A stretch of DNA of 64,000 nt from positions 2,026,001 to 2,090,000 of the forward strand of contig CP099617.1 in the NCBI GenBank assembly GCA_024072375.1, given 5' to 3'. This document shows, piece by piece, positions 17,414 to 25,573 of the stretch; position 1 is the first letter of the stretch, and each line of letters opens with the position of its first letter. This stretch comes from Sphingomonadaceae bacterium OTU29LAMAA1 (GTDB taxonomy: Bacteria; Pseudomonadota; Alphaproteobacteria; Sphingomonadales; Sphingomonadaceae). The position numbers were made by a program, and so were the translations under genes. Below the pieces are notes generated by a model. It saw only the letters and a program-made list of their open reading frames with translations, had not been told where the DNA came from and did no database searches.

Positions 17414-18577
17414 TCACACGATCGCGTGCGGCACATACCTCGCGAGGTCGCGGGTGATCGGGCCGTCGTCTTCGCGGATCGACAGCGCCACGGCCTCATC
17501 GCCGACGATCCACGATCCCACCACGGCATGCTGGCCGTCGAACACCGGCAGCGGGCTGAGCGCCTGGACGATCCAGCCCTCCTCGCCATAGCCACCCTCC
17601 GGACCGCTGACCGATTCCGGGCCGTCGGTGATCGCGATATCGGCGCCCTCACGCGAGAACAGCGGCTTGCGGACGTGGCGGGCGCCGATCGCGGCGACGG
17701 CGGCGGCATCGTCGGCGAAGGCGGCGGGGAGCAGATTAGGATGCCCCTCGTGCCGCTGCCATAGCAACGGCAGGATGCCCTTGTTCGACAGGATCGCCTT
17801 CCACGCCGGTTCCAGGAACAGCGTCTTCGCGCCCGCGAGGTGCTTCGCATAAGGCTCGCGGAGCATGTCCTCCCACGGGTAGAGCTTGAACAGCGCCGCG
17901 ATCAGCACGTCGTCCTCGTCGACCAATTGTCCTTCGGCGTCCGCGCCGATCCCCTCGATCCCGACGAAGCTGGGCTCCAGCCCGGCCTGCCGCGCGGCAT
18001 CCTCCAGGTAGCGGACGGTCTGCCGGTCCTCGACGAAATCTGGGACGCTGGCGAAATGGAGTAGGCTGCCCGGCGTGAACAGCGCGCCGAAGCGGGCGAC
18101 CAAGGCATCGTGCAGCCGGTTGTACTGGTCGGCCTCGGCGGGCAGCGTGCCGTCGGCGATGCGATCCTCCAGCCACTGCCATTGAAACAGCGCGGTTTCG
18201 TAGATGCTGGTCGGCGTGTCGGCGTTATATTCCAGCAGCTTGGCCGGACCGCTGCCGTCGAAGCTGAAATCGAACCGGCCGTAGAGCGACGGCGCGCGCG
18301 CCCGCCACGACGCCGCCACCACGTCGCGCATTGCATCGGGGATCGCCAGCCGGTGCATCAGCGCATCGCTGCCGACGACTTCCGCGACCAGATCGAGGCA
18401 CATCGCGTGCAGCTCGCCGCTCGGCGCCTCGATCCCCTGCTCCACCTCGTCGAGGGTGAAGCGGTAATAGGCGCGCTCGTCCCAATAGCGCGCGCCATCC
18501 ATGTGGTGGAAGGTGAAGCCCATCGCCGCAGCGGTGTCTTCCCAGCCCGGCCGCTCGCCGGTGACGACGCGCTCCAC
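17414..18577 (-). CDS. yjfC: Glutathionylspermidine synthetase-like ATP-grasp ligase (YjfC/YgiC type)
   Basis: About 387 residues, matching the roughly 386-residue E. coli YgiC/YjfC proteins, which are the synthetase half of glutathionylspermidine synthase without the amidase domain. Diagnostic stretches are FDGSGPAKLLEYNADTPTS (ATP/Mg site), SNKGILPLLW, RKPLFSREGADI and GEEGWIVQAL. The true substrate of these stand-alone ligases is not known; they are expected to form an amide bond on a peptide or polyamine. The GTG at 18577 sits seven bases after the PspA-like stop and gives the family length; upstream in-frame codons overlap that gene. It is the last gene of the DUF2170-PspA-ligase operon. 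Confidence 0.88.
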   Translation of the reverse strand: MERVVTGERPGWEDTAAAMGFTFHHMDGARYWDERAYYRFTLDEVEQGIEAPSGELHAMCLDLVAEVVGSDALMHRLAIPDAMRDVVAASWRARAPSLYGRFDFSFDGSGPAKLLEYNADTPTSIYETALFQWQWLEDRIADGTLPAEADQYNRLHDALVARFGALFTPGSLLHFASVPDFVEDRQTVRYLEDAARQAGLEPSFVGIEGIGADAEGQLVDEDDVLIAALFKLYPWEDMLREPYAKHLAGAKTLFLEPAWKAILSNKGILPLLWQRHEGHPNLLPAAFADDAAAVAAIGARHVRKPLFSREGADIAITDGPESVSGPEGGYGEEGWIVQALSPLPVFDGQHAVVGSWIVGDEAVALSIREDDGPITRDLARYVPHAIV

Positions 18578-18584
18578 CGTCCGG

Positions 18585-19325
18585 TCAGTCGCGGTTGGTC
18601 GACGGGTCGCGATTGCCGTCGCCGAGGCGCAGCGGCTCGGCTTTCGGCGCGGACAGGCGCGCGAGGATGTCGTCGGCGCTCGATGCACCCGGCAGCAGAC
18701 CCGCCGCCTGCAACTTGGCGTCGAGGTCGGCGCCGGTGCGGCTGTCCTCCAGCTCGGCGGCGGCGCGGAACTTCTCGCCCTGTATAGCCTGCCGCTCCTT
18801 CATCCGTTGCAGGCTCTCCGCCGCCGAACCGAGCTGCGACAGCGTGCCGCCATAGTTGCTCGCGACCGCGGCCTGCGCCTTTTGCACGCTCTCGTTGGCG
18901 CGGACGACATCCACCTCGCGGCGCAGCGCCTCGATCTTGGTGTCGCCCGACTGGATGATGCCGCGCATGCGGTCTTCGGCGGCGCGCATCTCGGCGACCT
19001 GCGGCAGCTTGGCGGAGCCGTCCTGCTCGATCGTCGACAACCGCTCGGCAACCTGGCGCGCGAGGTCCATGTCGCCGCGGGCGATCGCGGCGCGGGCCGA
19101 CGCCTCGTATTTGTCGCGCTGGCTGGCGAGCGCCTCGACCTCCTTTTCCACCATCCGCCGGCGTGCGGTCAGCGTCGCGAGGTCGTCGCGCGCCTTCGCC
19201 TGCGCCGAGGCGGCGTCGCGCATCTGCTGGTCGAGGATCGTCAGCGCCTTGGCATCGACGACCGACTGGCCTGCCTCATGCGCGGTGCCGCGGACCAAAG
19301 TGACGAGTTGCTTCCACATCGACAT
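18585..19325 (-). CDS. yjfJ: PspA/IM30-family protein (YjfJ type)
   Basis: A 246-residue, almost entirely alpha-helical protein with long coiled-coil heptads (ARDDLATLTARRRMVEKEVE and following), starting MSMWKQLVTLVRG like other PspA/YjfJ proteins. PspA/IM30 proteins are ESCRT-III relatives that bind and stabilise the cytoplasmic membrane. No PspB/C/F partners are nearby; instead it lies with the yjf gene set, so it is the YjfJ paralogue. AGGAAG precedes the ATG, and the DUF2170 gene ends 13 bases upstream. Confidence 0.9.
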   Translation of the reverse strand: MSMWKQLVTLVRGTAHEAGQSVVDAKALTILDQQMRDAASAQAKARDDLATLTARRRMVEKEVEALASQRDKYEASARAAIARGDMDLARQVAERLSTIEQDGSAKLPQVAEMRAAEDRMRGIIQSGDTKIEALRREVDVVRANESVQKAQAAVASNYGGTLSQLGSAAESLQRMKERQAIQGEKFRAAAELEDSRTGADLDAKLQAAGLLPGASSADDILARLSAPKAEPLRLGDGNRDPSTNRD

Positions 19326-19338
19326 GACTTCCTATTCC

Positions 19339-19779
19339 TCAGGCGGCGAATTCGGTACGCAGATCGGAGGCCGCGGACAGAGCGTTTTCGGCGAGCACGC
19401 GCAGTTCGAGCACGATCAGCCGCAGGTTCGATTCGATCGAGAGTTCGCCGATCAGCTCGTAATAGTCGCGCCCGTCGACTTCGGTAATGGCGAAGTTGGA
19501 CAGCGGCACCAGCTTCTGCGCCTTCAGCAGGAACCGGTTGAAGGCATCGGCATCGGGCTGTTCGTCGACCGGCCACAGCAAGGTCGACACGACGATCTGT
19601 TCGCCGGCGCAGCTCACGAAGATGCCGAGGTCGCCGTGCTCGTGCATCGTCACCCGCAGCACCGGCTCCGCGGTCTCGATCCGCTCGACGCTCAGGCTGT
19701 CGCAATAGGCCGGATCGGACAGCGCCGTCGCGAGGCTTCCGGTGGTCCAGGCGCGTGGTGCAGGCTCGCTCACGGTCAC
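19339..19779 (-). CDS. yjfI: DUF2170 family protein (YjfI type)
   Basis: About 146 residues, cytoplasmic, with the DUF2170 pattern: VLRVTMHEHGDLGIFVSCAG, a WPVDEQPDADAFNRFLLKAQK segment and the VPLSNFAIT/ DYYELIGELS region. It resembles the tail-like YbjN/chaperone fold group of small alpha-beta proteins, but its function is unknown. Two GTG codons (19779 and 19773) follow a GAGGGGAG at four and ten bases; either may be the start. First gene of the minus-strand arm of the yjf-type module, probably driven from the 79-base divergent region. Confidence 0.85.
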   Translation of the reverse strand: MTVSEPAPRAWTTGSLATALSDPAYCDSLSVERIETAEPVLRVTMHEHGDLGIFVSCAGEQIVVSTLLWPVDEQPDADAFNRFLLKAQKLVPLSNFAITEVDGRDYYELIGELSIESNLRLIVLELRVLAENALSAASDLRTEFAA

Positions 19780-19858
19780 TCTTCTCCCCTCGTCGCGCCG
19801 GTCCGGCGCGGGTTGACACTCCAAGCATAAGGCCGCAGCCTCTGGCAAGCGAGGGGCG
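19780..19858. promoter_or_regulatory. Divergent promoter region of the yjf-type module
   Basis: The 79 bases between the two divergent arms. On the plus strand a consensus -35 box TTGACA lies at 19813-19818, but no good -10 box is found 16-18 bases downstream. GCGCCGG/CCGGCGC palindromic sequence is present just beside it (about 19795-19810). The location argues for shared control of both arms; the exact promoter is not resolved. Confidence 0.3.
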
Positions 19859-20899
19859 ATGCGCGAAGGGACGAAACGATCGACCGGAAGGCCGAATTTT
19901 GGCCCGAGCTTCGGGGTGTACCTACGCCGGCTGTACCTCGCCGCGAGCGAGCTGCATCCGGGCGTGCTCGCGGCGCTGCTCGCCTGCCACATGGCGCTGA
20001 GCTGGCTATTGCTCGCCTGGGCGGGCGAAGCGGACCTGCTGACGCCGTCGGCGTTCCTCTATTGGTACGGCACGACGGCCTCGACGGTCGGCTATGGCGA
20101 CCTCAGCTCCAAAAGCGGCGCGGGGCGGCTGATCGTCGCCTTCTTCGTCATGCCCGGCGCGATCGCGCTGTTCACCACCGCGATTGCGCGCGGCTTCGCC
20201 GGCCTGTCGGACCGCTGGCGGCGGCGGCGCATGGGCCTGGGGGATTATAGGCGAATGAGCGGGCATATCGTCCTGGTCGGCTACGATGCCGAGCGGACGC
20301 CGCGGATGATCGACGAGATCGTCGCGGACGGGCAAGGGCAGGAGATCGTGCTGCTCGCGACGCAGCCGCTGGTCGCCACCGGGACGACGTATCGCTTCGT
20401 CCACGCCGCACAATTGACCGCGCCCGCCGACCTCACCCGTGCCGGTGTGCCGGATGCCGGGCGGGTCGTCGTCTATGGGCCGAGCGACAGCGACACGCTG
20501 GCGGCGACGCTGGCGGTGACCGCGCTCAACCGCGACGGGCATATCGTCTGCTTCCTGCGCGACCGCGACACCGCGCGGCTGCTCGCGGCGCATTGCCCGC
20601 AGGTCGAGGTAGTGATGACGCCGATGGTCGAGCTGGTCATCAAGGCGCTGAGCGATCCCGGATCGAGCCGCCTGATCGCGCAGCTCGCCAGCCACACCGA
20701 CGACGGCGGCACCTTGTATGCGACGACCGCGGCGGTGCCGGAAAGCTTCGATGCCGCCGCGGTTCGATTGCGCAGGGCCGGAGCGGTGCTGGTCGCGAGT
20801 TGCGGCGCGGGGGTGGATTGCCCTATCTTTGACCCCGATGCGACGATCGCGGTGGGCGATCGCCTGTTCTATATCGCCAGGACCCGGATAGCGGCATGA
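19859..20899 (+). CDS. Two-TM potassium channel with cytoplasmic Rossmann-type domain
   Basis: A 346-residue Kch/MthK-like channel. TM1 (HPGVLAALLACHMALSWLLLAW), a pore helix and the intact potassium selectivity filter TVGYGD (76-81), TM2 (GRLIVAFFVMPGAIALFTTAI), then a RCK/TrkA-N-like domain starting at GHIVLVGYDAER, but without the usual GxGxxG nucleotide loop. The C-terminal part ends in a TrkA-C-like GDRLFYIA segment. It should pass K+ in response to an intracellular ligand. It heads the plus-strand arm of the yjf-type module and overlaps DUF2491 by four bases (ATGA), tying ion flux to this envelope system. RBS GAGGGGCG precedes the ATG. Confidence 0.88.
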   Translation: MREGTKRSTGRPNFGPSFGVYLRRLYLAASELHPGVLAALLACHMALSWLLLAWAGEADLLTPSAFLYWYGTTASTVGYGDLSSKSGAGRLIVAFFVMPGAIALFTTAIARGFAGLSDRWRRRRMGLGDYRRMSGHIVLVGYDAERTPRMIDEIVADGQGQEIVLLATQPLVATGTTYRFVHAAQLTAPADLTRAGVPDAGRVVVYGPSDSDTLAATLAVTALNRDGHIVCFLRDRDTARLLAAHCPQVEVVMTPMVELVIKALSDPGSSRLIAQLASHTDDGGTLYATTAAVPESFDAAAVRLRRAGAVLVASCGAGVDCPIFDPDATIAVGDRLFYIARTRIAA

Positions 20900-21537
20900 T
20901 CTTCAATCGGTTGTTCGGCGGTGGCGGCGGCGAGGCGCCGGCCGCAAAGGTCGCGGTGGTGCGCAACATCACGATCGGGCGGATGGTGCGGCTGGATGCG
21001 CTCGCGTGGCGGCGGCTGACCGGCAGCAACTTCGCGCTGGACCGCGACACGCTGGAGATCACCGCGCAGGGCGTGATCACGCTCGACGACGGCAGCCACG
21101 TCCACCGCTTCTACACCGATGACGAATTGATGTTGCAGGCGGTCAGCCAGTCGGCGGACGGATCGGACGCGGACGATTTCACCCTCTTCAAGCCATGGTC
21201 GTCGACCTATCCCGCCGATCGCAACGACGCCGCCGCCTTCCGCGAGCGGATGCGCGAGCCGGCATGGACCGAAGCCGGCCTGCCGCCGTTCCAGCGCTTC
21301 TGGTACGAAGGCGACGATCGCCCGCAGCCGCCGGTCGAATTGTGGGAGGCGGTCTATTATGATCGCGACGGCGCGCCTGTGCGGCAGATCCGCCAGGCCT
21401 GCATGCTGTACGCGCGCGAGGTGCCGCCGGAGGGGCAGGAGCTGCTGCTCGCCATCGCGATGCAGCCGGAGGGCGGCGACCTGACGCATGAGATCATGAT
21501 CGGCCTGCCCCTGTTGCCGGCCGAATTCAGCGCGTAA
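20896..21537 (+). CDS. yjfK: DUF2491 family protein (YjfK type)
   Basis: A 213-residue soluble protein starting MIFNRLFGGGGGEAPAAK, with the family stretches NITIGRMVRLD, ITAQGVITLDDGS, RFYTDDELMLQAV, LPPFQRFWYEG and LYAREVPPEG. The function of DUF2491 is unknown. Translational coupling with the channel and proximity to DUF350 and DUF1190 place it in the yjf module. No signal peptide or TM segment is seen. Confidence 0.85.
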   Translation: MIFNRLFGGGGGEAPAAKVAVVRNITIGRMVRLDALAWRRLTGSNFALDRDTLEITAQGVITLDDGSHVHRFYTDDELMLQAVSQSADGSDADDFTLFKPWSSTYPADRNDAAAFRERMREPAWTEAGLPPFQRFWYEGDDRPQPPVELWEAVYYDRDGAPVRQIRQACMLYAREVPPEGQELLLAIAMQPEGGDLTHEIMIGLPLLPAEFSA

Positions 21538-21558
21538 GCATGTAGGGGGAGATGAGCG

Positions 21559-21975
21559 ATGTGGTTGGACTATGACAGTTTTCTATCCGGCGCCGGCCAT
21601 TTCGTGGTCGCGTTCGGCATCGCCTGCATCCTGCTCGCGATCTTCAAGCGGCTCTATCAGATCTCGACGCCCTATAACGAGCGCCAGCTGGTCGCCGATG
21701 GCAACGTCGCCGCGGCGGTGGCGCTGGGCGGCGCGATCGTCGGCTTCGCCCTGCCCCTCGCTTCGGCGCTGACGCAGACCGCGAACCCGGTCGAGTTCGC
21801 AGCCTGGGGCATCCTTGCGGGCGTGATCCAGATCGTCGCGGCGCTGGTCGTCCGGCGGTTCGTCGTCACTGACATGCGCGCGCGGATCGAGGGCGGCAAC
21901 GTCGCCAGCGGCGTCTACCTGGCGGCGACATCGGTGGCGGTCGGCCTGATCAACGCCGCCAGCATGACCTATTGA
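21559..21975 (+). CDS. yjfL: DUF350 inner-membrane protein (YjfL type)
   Basis: A 138-residue protein with four hydrophobic segments (about 10-27, 48-70, 78-97 and 115-135) arranged as two similar halves, as in DUF350. The motifs TPYNERQLV-DGN and NVASGVYLA are characteristic. GGGGGAGATG precedes the start. DUF350 proteins occur with YjfC-type ligases and PspA-like proteins in many bacteria; their activity is unknown. Confidence 0.88.
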   Translation: MWLDYDSFLSGAGHFVVAFGIACILLAIFKRLYQISTPYNERQLVADGNVAAAVALGGAIVGFALPLASALTQTANPVEFAAWGILAGVIQIVAALVVRRFVVTDMRARIEGGNVASGVYLAATSVAVGLINAASMTY

Positions 21976-21985
21976 GGGCAATGGC

Positions 21986-22627
21986 ATGAGCGATACGATC
22001 ATCAGGCGCCGCAAGCGTTCCGCCGCCGCCGGCCTCACCGCCGTCGGTGCGATGGCGATGCTGTCGGGCTGCGAGCCGCAGCCGGACAACGAACAGATCT
22101 CGCGCCAGCGCTATGGCGCACCGACGGAGGTCGCGGCATTCGACAGCGTCGCCGAATGCAAGGCGAGCGGCGCCTTCGCCGCGGTGACCTGCAACGAAGC
22201 GGCGGAAGCCGCGGCGAAGGAAGATCCCAAGACGGCACCCCGCTACGCCGAAAAGAACCTGTGCGAGGATCAGTTCGGCAACGGCAATTGCTTCGCGCGC
22301 AGCGATGGCGGCAGCAGCTTCTTCACGCCGCTGCTGACCGGCTTCATGATCGGACGGCTGCTCGATGGCCCCGGCTATCGCTATTCCGGCCTGTACCGCG
22401 ACCGGCGCAGCAACACGATCTATACCGGCGGTGGCGCGTGGCTGTTCAACGGCGGCTATGGCGGTCGCGGCTACGGCTATCAGGTCGGCTCGCGCGCGGT
22501 TACGGCACCGGTCACGACGCAGCGCATCCAGACGCGCAGCTCGGTCGTCTCGCGCGGCGGCTTCGGCGGGCGCGTGTCGGCGCGCAGCGGCGGCTGGGGT
22601 GGCGGCGGCCGCTCGTTCGGGGGATAG
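21986..22627 (+). CDS. yjfM: DUF1190 lipoprotein (YjfM/YgiB type)
   Basis: A 213-residue exported protein. An Arg-rich start (RRRKRS), a hydrophobic stretch and the lipobox-like MLSGC put a lipidated Cys near residue 29. The mature part has the family core YxSVAECKASG, CNEAAEAAAKEDPKTAPRY, CEDQFGNGNCF with four conserved Cys, and a C-terminal Gly/Arg/Ser-rich tail (GRGYGYQVGS, then GWGGGGRSFGG). Function unknown. Last gene of the plus-strand arm. In E. coli ygiB-ygiC and yjfM-yjfC are paired in the same way. Confidence 0.88.
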   Translation: MSDTIIRRRKRSAAAGLTAVGAMAMLSGCEPQPDNEQISRQRYGAPTEVAAFDSVAECKASGAFAAVTCNEAAEAAAKEDPKTAPRYAEKNLCEDQFGNGNCFARSDGGSSFFTPLLTGFMIGRLLDGPGYRYSGLYRDRRSNTIYTGGGAWLFNGGYGGRGYGYQVGSRAVTAPVTTQRIQTRSSVVSRGGFGGRVSARSGGWGGGGRSFGG

Positions 22628-22672
22628 GGCAGCCGGCTACGCCGATGCCCGCGCTACCCTTGCCGTAGAACC

Positions 22673-22828
22673 TTACGCCGCGTCGGGCTCGCCTGGACCA
22701 TCGGTGTCGGACATCTCCGGCCCGGCGGCGCGCTTGGCGGCTTTGGCCTGTGCCTTTTTGGCGGATTCCGCGGCCTTGGCCTTTTCGCGCTCGCGGCGCT
22801 CGAAATCGTAATTGGGTTTGCGGGGGAT
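22673..22828 (-). CDS. Small highly charged protein with probable ATC start
   Basis: A 51-codon reading frame giving (I/M)PRKPNYDFERREREKAKAAE, then an Ala/Lys-rich helix (KKAQAKAAKRAA) and an acidic tail. The PRKPNYDFERRERE opening is like small conserved proteins I have seen in many sphingomonad genomes, function unknown. The frame contains no ATG, GTG or TTG before an upstream TAG near 22919, so a normal start is impossible. A GGAG (22840-22837) lies exactly eight bases before ATC 22828, the codon that would give the protein its family-like N-terminus. I take ATC as start; an alternative is a damaged start codon in a decaying gene. Confidence 0.55.
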   Translation of the reverse strand: MPRKPNYDFERREREKAKAAESAKKAQAKAAKRAAGPEMSDTDGPGEPDAA

Positions 22829-22955
22829 GTCGTTGGCTCCGGCTTCGGAATACCGGGCCGGGCGGAACGCCCGGCCTTCGAATCCTTGGGCATGGCTACA
22901 CCGATCCGCCGTCCGGCACTAGACTCGGGCGGCACGATCGGCGTTAGGGGGTGGC

Positions 22956-23321
22956 ATGGACACATCTTCTCCAGCGCCATGGGACGGTGCGCTCGTTCGC
23001 AGATGGCTCGACAGCCGGCTTGCAGCGGCCCGGCTCGAACAGGCGGCGGCGGACCGGCGGGGGTATGAGGCGCAGGACGATTACGACAAGGCCGCCGCCG
23101 AGGAATGGGTCTGTCGCGCCTTGCAGGCCGGCGGACAGGCAGACGAGCCGACCGCGTTCGCCGCGCATCTGAAGGCGCTGCTGGCGCAGGACGACTATCG
23201 GATCACCGGTATCCACGACGATCGCCGCGTCGACCGGCACATCCGGGCCACCCTGAGAAAAATCGGAAAGATGACCAGGACGAATAGTGGGTTCGCGAAC
23301 ACGTTGCGCTATCAGGGCTGA
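22956..23321 (+). CDS. Hypothetical protein
   Basis: A 121-residue soluble protein I do not recognise. It is rich in Ala, Arg, Asp and Gln, mainly helical in character (WLDSRLAAARLEQAAADRR), with one Cys and no signal peptide or TM segment. The start ATG at 22956 follows GGGGTGGC, a weak ribosome site. It stands alone between the small charged protein and the HNH-like gene. Reality as a gene is plausible from composition like its neighbours but not proven. Confidence 0.5.
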   Translation: MDTSSPAPWDGALVRRWLDSRLAAARLEQAAADRRGYEAQDDYDKAAAEEWVCRALQAGGQADEPTAFAAHLKALLAQDDYRITGIHDDRRVDRHIRATLRKIGKMTRTNSGFANTLRYQG

Positions 23322-23371
23322 CGCCGCGCCGCGCTGGGCAGCGCGCGACATCAGGAAACCCAGGTAGAGGC

Positions 23372-23710
23372 ATGGCTCGCAAGCATTCGAAACACGGTCC
23401 CTACCCGGATGCGGAACCGGAGGACGAGGCCCCGCCGGCGGTCGTCGCCTGCTGGCTGTGCGGCCGGCCGACCGGCAAGACCATCGTCTGGCACCACCCC
23501 GTTCCCAAGAGCCGCGGCGGGCGCGACGTCGTTCCCATGCACCCCATCTGCCAGCAGACGCTGATGGCCAACTTCACCAATTCCGAATTGCAGCGCTACG
23601 GGATGGATGTGGACATGCTGCTGGCCAACCCGAACGTGCGCAAGTTCGTCGACTGGGTCGCGAAGAAGGACCCCGATTTTACTGCAACCACGGCAAAGAA
23701 GCAGCGCTGA
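23372..23710 (+). CDS. HNH-like zinc-ribbon protein
   Basis: A 112-residue protein with CWLCGRP, then WHHPVPKSRGGRDVVPMHPICQQ: two CxxC-like metal positions around a His-His-Pro core that resembles an HNH/ββα-metal nuclease motif. The C-terminal half (LMANFTNSELQRYGMD...VRKFVDWVAKKDPDF) is helical. It may be a small nuclease or a nucleic-acid-binding relative. The ATG at 23372 has AGAGGC upstream. It is not next to any obvious mobile or immune gene, so it could equally be a housekeeping protein. Confidence 0.6.
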   Translation: MARKHSKHGPYPDAEPEDEAPPAVVACWLCGRPTGKTIVWHHPVPKSRGGRDVVPMHPICQQTLMANFTNSELQRYGMDVDMLLANPNVRKFVDWVAKKDPDFTATTAKKQR

Positions 23711-23727
23711 GCCACCCGCGCGATCCC

Positions 23728-23755
23728 GCCCGATCGCTGTTCCGTGGGATCGGGC
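23728..23755. terminator. Hairpin between convergent HNH-like gene and ppkA
   Basis: GCCCGATC (23728-23735) pairs perfectly with GATCGGGC (23748-23755) around a 12-base loop, in the 60-base gap between two convergent genes. It would work on both strands as a bidirectional terminator, although no T run is present. Confidence 0.5.
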
Positions 23756-23770
23756 AAGTCCGCCTTCAGG

Positions 23771-25573
23771 CTAATCCTTGACGTCGTCGACCGAGCGGAA
23801 CCACAGCATGTCCGCCTGCCAGCCTCGCTCGGCGGCGCGCTCGACGAGTTCGCTGCGCCACGCCGCATCCCGCTGCCCCAGCGGCGGCGCGATCAACCGG
23901 GCGTCGAACGGCCCCTTGCCCGTGACCAGCAGCAGCCCCGACCAGCCCTCATGGTCCAGATCGATCACCATCCGGTAGCGATCACTGCCGAGATCGCTGA
24001 TCGGCAGGCCACCGCGCGATGCCAGCAACGCCGATCGGAACGCGGCGCGATCCGGGATCACCATGTCGATCGCACCCGAAGGCTCGAGCCCGACGAGCGC
24101 GAAGTCCAACGACGGATCGTCGATCGCGATGACCACCGGCGCATTGGCCGCCAGTTTGCCCTCGTAGCTCGTTCCCGCCGCCTGCGTCCGCATCTCGAAC
24201 CGGCGCTGCGTCACCGACAGGCGATTGGGTCCGGTCGCGCGAATCTGACGATAGGCGTCGAGCGCGGCGCAGCCCGATCGGTTGATCGGCGACACCTCGG
24301 CGAAGTCGATCGCGCTGGCGGTCAGCCCCTGCGCCTGCAACGTGCGGACGATCTCGGTCTGCGCCTCGCCCGGATTGCCCGCGACACCGGTCAGCGCCAC
24401 TCGCGGTCCCGCAGCGCCCGGCGTCACCGATACGACGCGCAGCCAGGTGCAGCTGACCGACGGCAGGGCCGCATCGATCGCATCGCCTGCCCGCGCCACC
24501 GGATCGCCCGCCGCCGCGGTCGCGGCGCCCGGCTTGACCGCACCGTCGGGCCGCAGGGCGAACCAGCCGACGACCAGCACCAGCAACACCAGCGCCGCAG
24601 CGGCAGTCGGCCACCACCGCGGCAGACGTCCGGCCGTCGCACCCGGGACCTCCGCGGCATCCAGCGCGGCAAGCACCGCTGCCATCGATTGCAACCGGTC
24701 GGCAGGGTCGGGCCGGACCATGCCGGCGATCACCGAGCGGAGCGGCGTCGGCACGGCGGCGAGGTCCATCCCCGCCCGCCGCTTGTCGACCGCATCGACC
24801 AGCGTGCCGCCCAGCCCCAGGTCGCTGCCACGCGCGACCGCGAGGATCAGCAGCCCCAGGCTGTAGACGTCGGTCCACGGCCCCAGTGCGCGTCCGAAAT
24901 CGCCGAGTTGCTCCGGTGCGACATAGCCGAGCTTGCCGGCGAATCCGTCGCCGATCACCGTCGCGGTACCGGGGTCGAGATCCTTGGCGATACCGAAATC
25001 GATCAGCTTCGCGCCCGCCAGTCGCCCGCCCGGCAGCAGGATGTTGTCGGGCGACACGTCGCGGTGGATCGCCCCCAGCGCATGCGCCGCCGCGAGCCCC
25101 GATGCCAGCCGGCGCAGCAACGCGCCCAGTTCCTCCGGGCTCGGCTGGAGCGTGCCGAGCACATCGGACAGGCTGGTGCCGTCGATATATTCGGTGACGA
25201 TGTAGAGGACGCCGAGCTCGGGCTCCTGCGCCAGCACGCGATATTGCACCACCGCCTCGTGGTGCAGGCGCGTCAGCGTCTGCGCCTCGCGCCGGAACAA
25301 TGTGATGACGTTGGGATCGGCCGCCATCGCAGGCAGCATCACCTTGATCGCGACCCGCTCGTCGGTGATGACGTTGGCGCCGACGAACACCTCGCCCATA
25401 CCGCCGCGCGCAAGGAACCGCTTCACCGCGAACATATGGTTGAGCACGTCGCCGACCTGAATCGCCGTGCCGCCCGCGGGTGGCCGCGCTGCGGGGGCGT
25501 CGCCGCCCGCCGGATCGAACACCGTGCGATCGGGATCGAAGACGGTGCGGTCGCCCTCCCCCTCCATCGTCAT
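23771..25573 (-). CDS. ppkA: T6SS-associated Ser/Thr protein kinase PpkA
   Basis: A 600-residue membrane kinase. N-terminal tail with a perfect seven-residue duplication DRTVFDP (8-14, 15-21); kinase domain with glycine loop RGGMGEV, Lys77 (VAIKVML), HRDVSPDN (His170-Asp172-Asn177) and DFG (192-194); one TM helix at 321-340; then a periplasmic domain of about 255 residues ending in a region that resembles the DUF4384-like sensor of other PpkA proteins (VVIAIDDPSLDFALVGLEPSGAIDMVIPD). PpkA activates T6SS by threonine phosphorylation. The ATG overlaps the phosphatase stop (ATGA), marking the end of the tssK-to-ppkA operon. Confidence 0.9.
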   Translation of the reverse strand: MTMEGEGDRTVFDPDRTVFDPAGGDAPAARPPAGGTAIQVGDVLNHMFAVKRFLARGGMGEVFVGANVITDERVAIKVMLPAMAADPNVITLFRREAQTLTRLHHEAVVQYRVLAQEPELGVLYIVTEYIDGTSLSDVLGTLQPSPEELGALLRRLASGLAAAHALGAIHRDVSPDNILLPGGRLAGAKLIDFGIAKDLDPGTATVIGDGFAGKLGYVAPEQLGDFGRALGPWTDVYSLGLLILAVARGSDLGLGGTLVDAVDKRRAGMDLAAVPTPLRSVIAGMVRPDPADRLQSMAAVLAALDAAEVPGATAGRLPRWWPTAAAALVLLVLVVGWFALRPDGAVKPGAATAAAGDPVARAGDAIDAALPSVSCTWLRVVSVTPGAAGPRVALTGVAGNPGEAQTEIVRTLQAQGLTASAIDFAEVSPINRSGCAALDAYRQIRATGPNRLSVTQRRFEMRTQAAGTSYEGKLAANAPVVIAIDDPSLDFALVGLEPSGAIDMVIPDRAAFRSALLASRGGLPISDLGSDRYRMVIDLDHEGWSGLLLVTGKGPFDARLIAPPLGQRDAAWRSELVERAAERGWQADMLWFRSVDDVKD

